Shown: piece after piece, positions 59,101 through 64,000 of the stretch
Layout of the letters: each line of letters begins with the position of its first letter
Numbering within the stretch: position 1 is the first letter of the stretch
Source: Atherix ibis
Taxonomy: Eukaryota > Arthropoda > Insecta > Diptera > Athericidae
Length of the DNA stretch: 64,000 nt
Direction: 5' to 3'
Assembly (NCBI GenBank): GCA_958298945.1
Contig: OY282607.1
Location: 89,039,270 to 89,103,269, forward strand
Notes under the pieces: generated by a model
Databases searched by the model: none
Told to the model about the DNA's origin: nothing
What the model saw: the letters and a program-made list of their open reading frames with translations, nothing else
Translations under genes and position numbers: made by a program

Positions 59101-62100
59101 CGTGAAATTTGATACTATTATACTTTTCCTTGATTATCAATGCAAAAATACATATTTATGTACACAATTCTCAAATTTTGGGGCATTTTAAACCTAGCAT
59201 CTGGCAAGTAAGTGCAAAAAAGTCATTTAAAATTATTTTAAAAAGTTTGAGTCCTGCCAAAAAATTCATTGCGAATGAAATTATTATATTTTACGCATAT
59301 TAGCAGGTAAAATAATAAAAATAAAAATTTCATATAAATTTTAAAGTGCCTTATTTAGTTTTAATTTGCAAAGTACTAAGTGGATGGTTATATTTATATT
59401 TTTTTTTAATAGTTTCAAGTAACATTAGTACTGAAATGTATATTCTAAGCGCTACGATACTAAAAGCCATTTGACGACAAAGTATAAAATGATATCGAGA
59501 TAAGAAAATTGATGTAGAAATAAAAGAAAATGTGGTTTTTGATAATTAAAGTAAGACCATGCCTACATGTGATTCATACCAACCACCCCTTTGATAATAG
59601 TCCATAACAAATAACTGCCTCTGGTATGGAGTAAAAGTAGTAAGAGCACTTTTTATTCTGCTTATTAATGTCGTCAAATAATTTTTTTATAAACGGCTAC
59701 GAGTAATTTAAAGAAGTTTTTAATATATAATAGCCCGAAAGTTTTTGAAACAAGTTCGAAAATTAAGAACAATAAGAAAAAATTACTTAGAATAAATAAC
59801 CATAATCAATAAAAGAAAAACTGTTAGTAATTAAAAAAAAAAACTTTTTCGAAATATAAAAGCACACCATTTGTTAAAACCTATTATAAATAAACTACAA
59901 AAAAATAAAAAAAATGTTTATCAAGCACAAAAAAATCTCCATTTTTCAATTTTGGGATCTTAAAAAATATTATACGAGTAAAAGCTTTGCCACCGTTTCT
60001 ACTGAAAAATATTTTTCAATAATAAACTTTAATTACACATTAAAAATATTAAATGAATTTAATTATTTTAATTTTAATCACTATAATAAACCTTATTTTT
60101 TTTTTTAGTATTTTGGCAACAACAATTTCTCTATTAATTTTATCCTCCACTCATCTATGTATATAAGTCCTTGCGCCACTCTCATATAACCTATATGCAT
60201 GTTTGTATGTATATTAACTCTCATTTATAGGATTACTAAAGAAGAATGTTAACAATACTCATATTTAAAGTTGTTGTAGAATTACCAACAGTTTTGGGTA
60301 ACGCAATTTTGGTGATTTAATTGCTAATAAAAGTGTGAAAATAATTACACAAACCATTTCTAAACAATGAACTTATATAAACCGAATAAATTTCTAAGTA
60401 AACAAAAAGTAGTGAAAGTGACTAAAAGAGGATATTCTAAGGTGGCAAAAATACAATATAAAAGATCTAATAACTGTAATAAATGATACAAGAGTATATT
60501 CTCATTAGACACCATTGAGGTATACTCTTGTACAATGTAAAAATCCTTTTCTGCTCATATTGCTGGGAATCAGTTACCCCCAATGTCGTCGTATTATACA
60601 AAAATTAAATTTCACCAGATACAGTTACATCGAACAGCTAACGCAACAAAAAATGACACGATATATATGTAAATACAGATAAGACTTTAATATCCTGTCG
60701 CAATGTTTAAATCGCGCTCAATACCCTCAGCATCACTTGAAACCATTTTAATTCGACTCCATACCATATGAACGCATGTTTTGTTTGCGGTTTAGCCTTG
60801 TAATTAAGCAAAATTCTCATTTTATAAGACAACACTTTTTAATCCTAGAGGAAAAGGGAAAAGAATTAATATCAACACCCACATACGAATAAATAAATGG
60901 ATTTAAACGAGTGTGATTATCCTTTTTGTTAAGCAATTGGCGGGTTTGGAAAAAAAACAAAAAAAGAAAATTTGGAAAATTGACATTTTTTGTCCTATAG
61001 ACATTAATGAAGGATTTTAAGTATTTGAGCATTTCAATAAAAATTAATGAGTAATTGAAAATTTTTTATGATCAAAGGACATCCATCAGCTATTTGATTA
61101 AAAAAAATGACAAAAAATTATTGAAGAGCTTTTTTATTTTTTTTTTATGAGAACATTTTATTAAAATTTACTCAGTAAGATGCAATGTTTCAATATCTTC
61201 AACCGTATTTTAAACTTTAGTAATAATATTTTTAAATAGTGTATTTAGAAAAATACCATAAATAAGTGAAAAATGACAAAAAGGATGTGAATAGCATTTT
61301 CATTAAGTTGATATATGATAAAAATGGTACAACAGAAAATATTTTCGACAAAAGGATAACAGTTGCTTCTCTTAACCGACACATCATGTACTCCTTCGAA
61401 ATTTCCCATCAATTTTGTGGAGATGAACAAAAAAAAAACCCCCCATTCACATTCTCTATCAACAAAATATGTGACTACAACAAGTTAATATGAAGTTTTC
61501 TTCTTTTTTTTTTTGTGAAAATCCGTTTGTATTATTCACGAATCCTGAAAAATTGCGGTTGTCGTTGGTACTATTGGCATTGGTACTTCCTGACAACGCG
61601 AACCCATACAATTCCCGACACTTCCATTGTATTATTTCTCATTTCAATTCATTTTATTTTATTATATTTTATTGCATTCTGTTTCATGGTTTTTTTTATT
61701 TATATTATATATGTTTTGGAGGTGGAATGGGGGGAGGGGGGTTGAAATATGTGACAGTAAATCTATGACTGTCATATGAGAGGGAAGCGATGAAGTATGT
61801 TTTGTGGAACGATTGTTGTATGATAACGGGGGAGGCTTTATTGCTGTCAGAGCAGATTTGATATGCCACCGTTGCGTCGTCGTATCAACTAGCTTCCAGT
61901 TGCAACGGCGGTAACTAATGCTCTGATATAGAATCGTTGTTGCCTTAACTGAAATGGGTGAGAATCATCTGAGCCAGGAGCAGTTTTAGATGGGAAGATA
62001 AAAGCCTTTCGAGCTTTTCCACGCGACTGTTCCGAGATTTATTGGTATCATATCTCATTCAGATGGATTTAGTAAAAAGTGAAAGAGGTTTTATTGTATA

Positions 62101-62550
62101 CGATTGTGTGCTAAATAGAAAATATAAAAAAAAATTACTTGTTTTATTACTTGTGCCATGGTAAATCAACCGATAAAACGACTATTTTGGTGGTAGTATT
62201 ACAAGTACTCGTATCTCTTTATATGTTTAATTTCTTTTAAATAAATGTAAAGCATAAAAATGTATATTTTTTTGGTATATCAGAAAAGAATTGACTTTAT
62301 TAAATATGAGTGCCAATTCAAAAAAGGGGCGGGGGGGGGTTAGAATAGCAATTTTACCAATTTTTTATTATCTTTTGGAGAAAATTATATTTCAAATTTT
62401 TTTTCTTAATTCTGATAAAATTAAAATCTTTTTTTAATTCTTATATAAAAGAAAAGTTTTTTTCCATCTTTATATCCTTTTAAATTCTCTACTAATATGT
62501 TTTTCTCTAAGTATTTTCTATTCAAAAATTTCAATAAACATTTTTAATTA
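59101..62550. other. Unassigned AT-rich DNA
   Basis: No mobile-element motif was recognised. The interval 61,750-62,040 is balanced in composition and unique-looking. G-rich runs occur at 61,720-61,742 and 62,324-62,338. Confidence 0.3.
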
Positions 62551-62557
62551 CGATATA

Positions 62558-63845
62558 TAAGTTGTAGTAAAAAGAAATCCATTATTTTTGCATTAAATTG
62601 AAGGTTTTATTTAGTATAGATAGGAAGATACGATTTAGGTCAAATATGCACCGTTTTGTTCGATAAATTGTTACCATTTTGGAGGTACTCGTAATTTTAT
62701 AATGACTCTCTCATAGAAACCCTCGTCCCTATTGGCAAAAAACTGGGACAGTCGATTTTCACAATCTTCTCTTGAGGCGAATTTTTCACCTGCAAAATCA
62801 TTCGTCATAGACAGGAAGACGTGGTAATCACTTGGTGCAAGGTCCGGACTACAAGATGCATAAGAACATCCCAACCCAGGTCCCGGAACTTCTGGCGAGT
62901 CACTATCGTTGTATGCGGCCTGGCGTTGTCCTGATGGAACACAATTCCTCTCCTATTGGCCAAAGCTGGCCGCTTCTGGGCGATTGCTTCTTTCAGACGG
63001 TCCAATTGTTAACAGTATAGGTCCGAATTGAGAGTTCGGCCGTAGAGAAGCTGCTCATAGTAGATGATTCCCTGCCAGTCCCACGAAACACACAGCAAAA
63101 CCTTCCTGGCTGTCAATCCTGGCTTGACCACCGTTTGCGCCGGGTGACCGCGATTTGACCACGACCGTTGTCGCTTGAGGTTGTCGTAAGTTACCCACTT
63201 TTCATCACCAGTAACCACCCGCTTCAGAAATGGATCGATATTGTTGCGGTTCAGCAGCGATTCGCAGATAGAAATTCGGTCCATGATTTTTTTTTGCGAT
63301 AACTCGTGTTATGGTTCCAAAAAGCTTCTTTTTGTATCCAGCCTTATTTAAGTGGTTTCAAACGGTTTTTTGTGCAATGTTTACCTCCTGGGTAATCGAA
63401 ACGGTAATTACGTGACGGTCGGACTCGACGATTTCCATTATTTTATCGACATTTTCGACAATTGGCCTTCCAGAGCGTGGTGCATCTTCGACATCAAAAT
63501 TATTGGAACGGAATCGACGAAACTAAAATTGCGCATGATTGACTGTTACAGTATCAGGACCATAAACACTATTCACATTTTCAGCTGCCTGGCTTTCGTT
63601 TTCGCCTTTATCGAAGAAAAACTGTAAAATATGCCGTATTTTCTCTTTGTTGGTGTCCATCTTTGACGCGTGCTAAAAAAATACTGAGCTAAGTAATCAC
63701 AAAACTGTATCAAAAATTTTTTTAGTACAAAATTATATCATTCTAACGCCATCTAGTGCAACCCGATCGCACTTTCACAACGGGAGATACAGACTGCTAA
63801 AGCCATCTATTGGCAAAATAATGGATTTCTTTTTACTACAACTTA
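62558..63845 (-). mobile_element. Full-length mariner element with perfect 31-bp inverted repeats
   Basis: The first 31 bases (TAAGTTGTAGTAAAAAGAAA...) are identical to the reverse complement of the last 31 (63,815-63,845). TA flanks both sides (62,556-62,557 and 63,846-63,847). The length, 1288 bp, is the normal size of a mariner. The single gene inside is broken, so the element could move only if transposase were supplied in trans. Confidence 0.95.
62635..63660 (-). pseudogene. Mariner DD34D transposase, inactivated
   Basis: The start ATG is at 63,660 (MDTNKEKIRHILQFFFDKGE) and the stop TAA ends at 62,635 after EQNGAYLT, giving the usual ~345-residue span. Visible parts: the N-terminal helix-turn-helix region with GPDTVTVNHAQF; the linker (SGRPIVENVDKI); VTGDEKWVTYDN (first Asp, about 63,215); HQDNARPHTT (second Asp, about 62,920); SPDLAPSDYHVF (third Asp, about 62,830). 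Damage: an in-frame TAG after NHAQF near 63,523, a frameshift in the A-run near 63,290, and a 4-base deletion near 62,855 that destroys the HPPYSPD junction. The sequence is close to the mellifera-type mariners in its WSNRG and RKVLLC words; that placement is from memory. Confidence 0.9.
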
Positions 63846-63847
63846 TA

Positions 63848-64000
63848 TGTTCAAAAAATATCGGGAATTTAGTGTTTTTCAAAAATTATTTATTTATTCA
63901 TGAATAACTATTTTGTCCCCTTCAAAGTTATCCCCAGCAGATATTATAAAATTGTTCCAACGTTTTTCCCAACCCTCGAAGCACTTCAAAAAATTATTTT
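63848..64000 (-). pseudogene. Second mariner-type transposase, C-terminal end, runs off the window
   Basis: The minus strand reads FLKCFEGWEKRWNNFIISAG then DNFEGDKIVIHE and a stop near 63,901, the typical C-terminus of a mariner transposase ('CFEQWKKRWxKCIxxxGDYFEGD'). Its presumed terminal repeat, TGTTCAAAAAATATCGGGAA on the plus strand, starts at 63,848, directly after the TA that also flanks the full-length mariner. The rest of the gene lies beyond the window. Confidence 0.75.

Noticed and set aside
1..64000. tRNA, rRNA and CRISPR arrays
   Set aside because: No cloverleaf with conserved GTTCRANYC box, no rRNA words and no spaced direct repeats of CRISPR type were seen; the tandem arrays have no unique spacers.

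Overview
This is AT-rich insect-type nuclear DNA, most likely from a fly. The evidence is long homopolymer and AT tracts, almost no open coding frames, and a dense load of decayed transposons whose families are typical of insects: mariner and other IS630/Tc1-type DNA elements, Jockey/CR1-like LINEs, RNase H-bearing LINEs and an R1-clade LINE. The exact species cannot be read from the sequence. No bacterial genes, operons, CRISPR arrays, rRNA or convincing tRNA genes were seen.

The only host-gene candidate is at the left edge: a plausible first coding exon (29-323) with a signal peptide and a good splice donor. Most of the window may therefore be a very long intron or intergenic space downstream of it. 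Two strong acceptor-like sites (about 2588 and 5321) could end a short gene, but neither is proven.

Layout. 0-10.5 kb: candidate exon, then AT-rich DNA with one complex dispersed repeat copy (6.1-7.6 kb). 10.5-17.2 kb: a nest of transposon remnants, namely a LINE 3' end, a mariner transposase fragment, an internally deleted mariner-like element with terminal inverted repeats, a LINE reverse transcriptase fragment, two RNase H LINE copies on opposite strands, and a deleted IS630-type element. 18.8-21.3 kb and 25.3-28.2 kb: further copies of the dispersed LINE-derived repeat, with a mariner-like fragment and a Jockey-like reverse transcriptase. 30.3-31.2 kb: a second deleted IS630-type element. 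35.0-37.9 kb: a GC-rich, 5'-truncated R1-clade LINE with a poly-A tail, inserted into a 25-bp minisatellite (to 38.5 kb). 41.3-42.6 kb: a LINE C-terminus in which a 52-bp coding segment has expanded to about 17 tandem copies. 46.0-47.8 kb: Jockey-like reverse transcriptase and an inverted dispersed-repeat copy. 53.1-55.4 kb: a nearly whole IS630-type transposase with one frameshift, and a related fragment. 57.1-58.7 kb: a CR1/Jockey-like LINE remnant. 62.6-63.8 kb: a full-length mariner with perfect 31-bp inverted repeats but a broken gene, next to another mariner end that leaves the window.

Every recognisable transposon gene is disrupted, so nothing here appears autonomously active. The most unusual structures are the 52-bp minisatellite born inside a LINE reading frame, the R1-clade LINE sitting in a minisatellite, the 33-bp perfect snap-back inversion inside that LINE, and the dispersed family that joins a CpG-rich leader to the tail of a reverse transcriptase.
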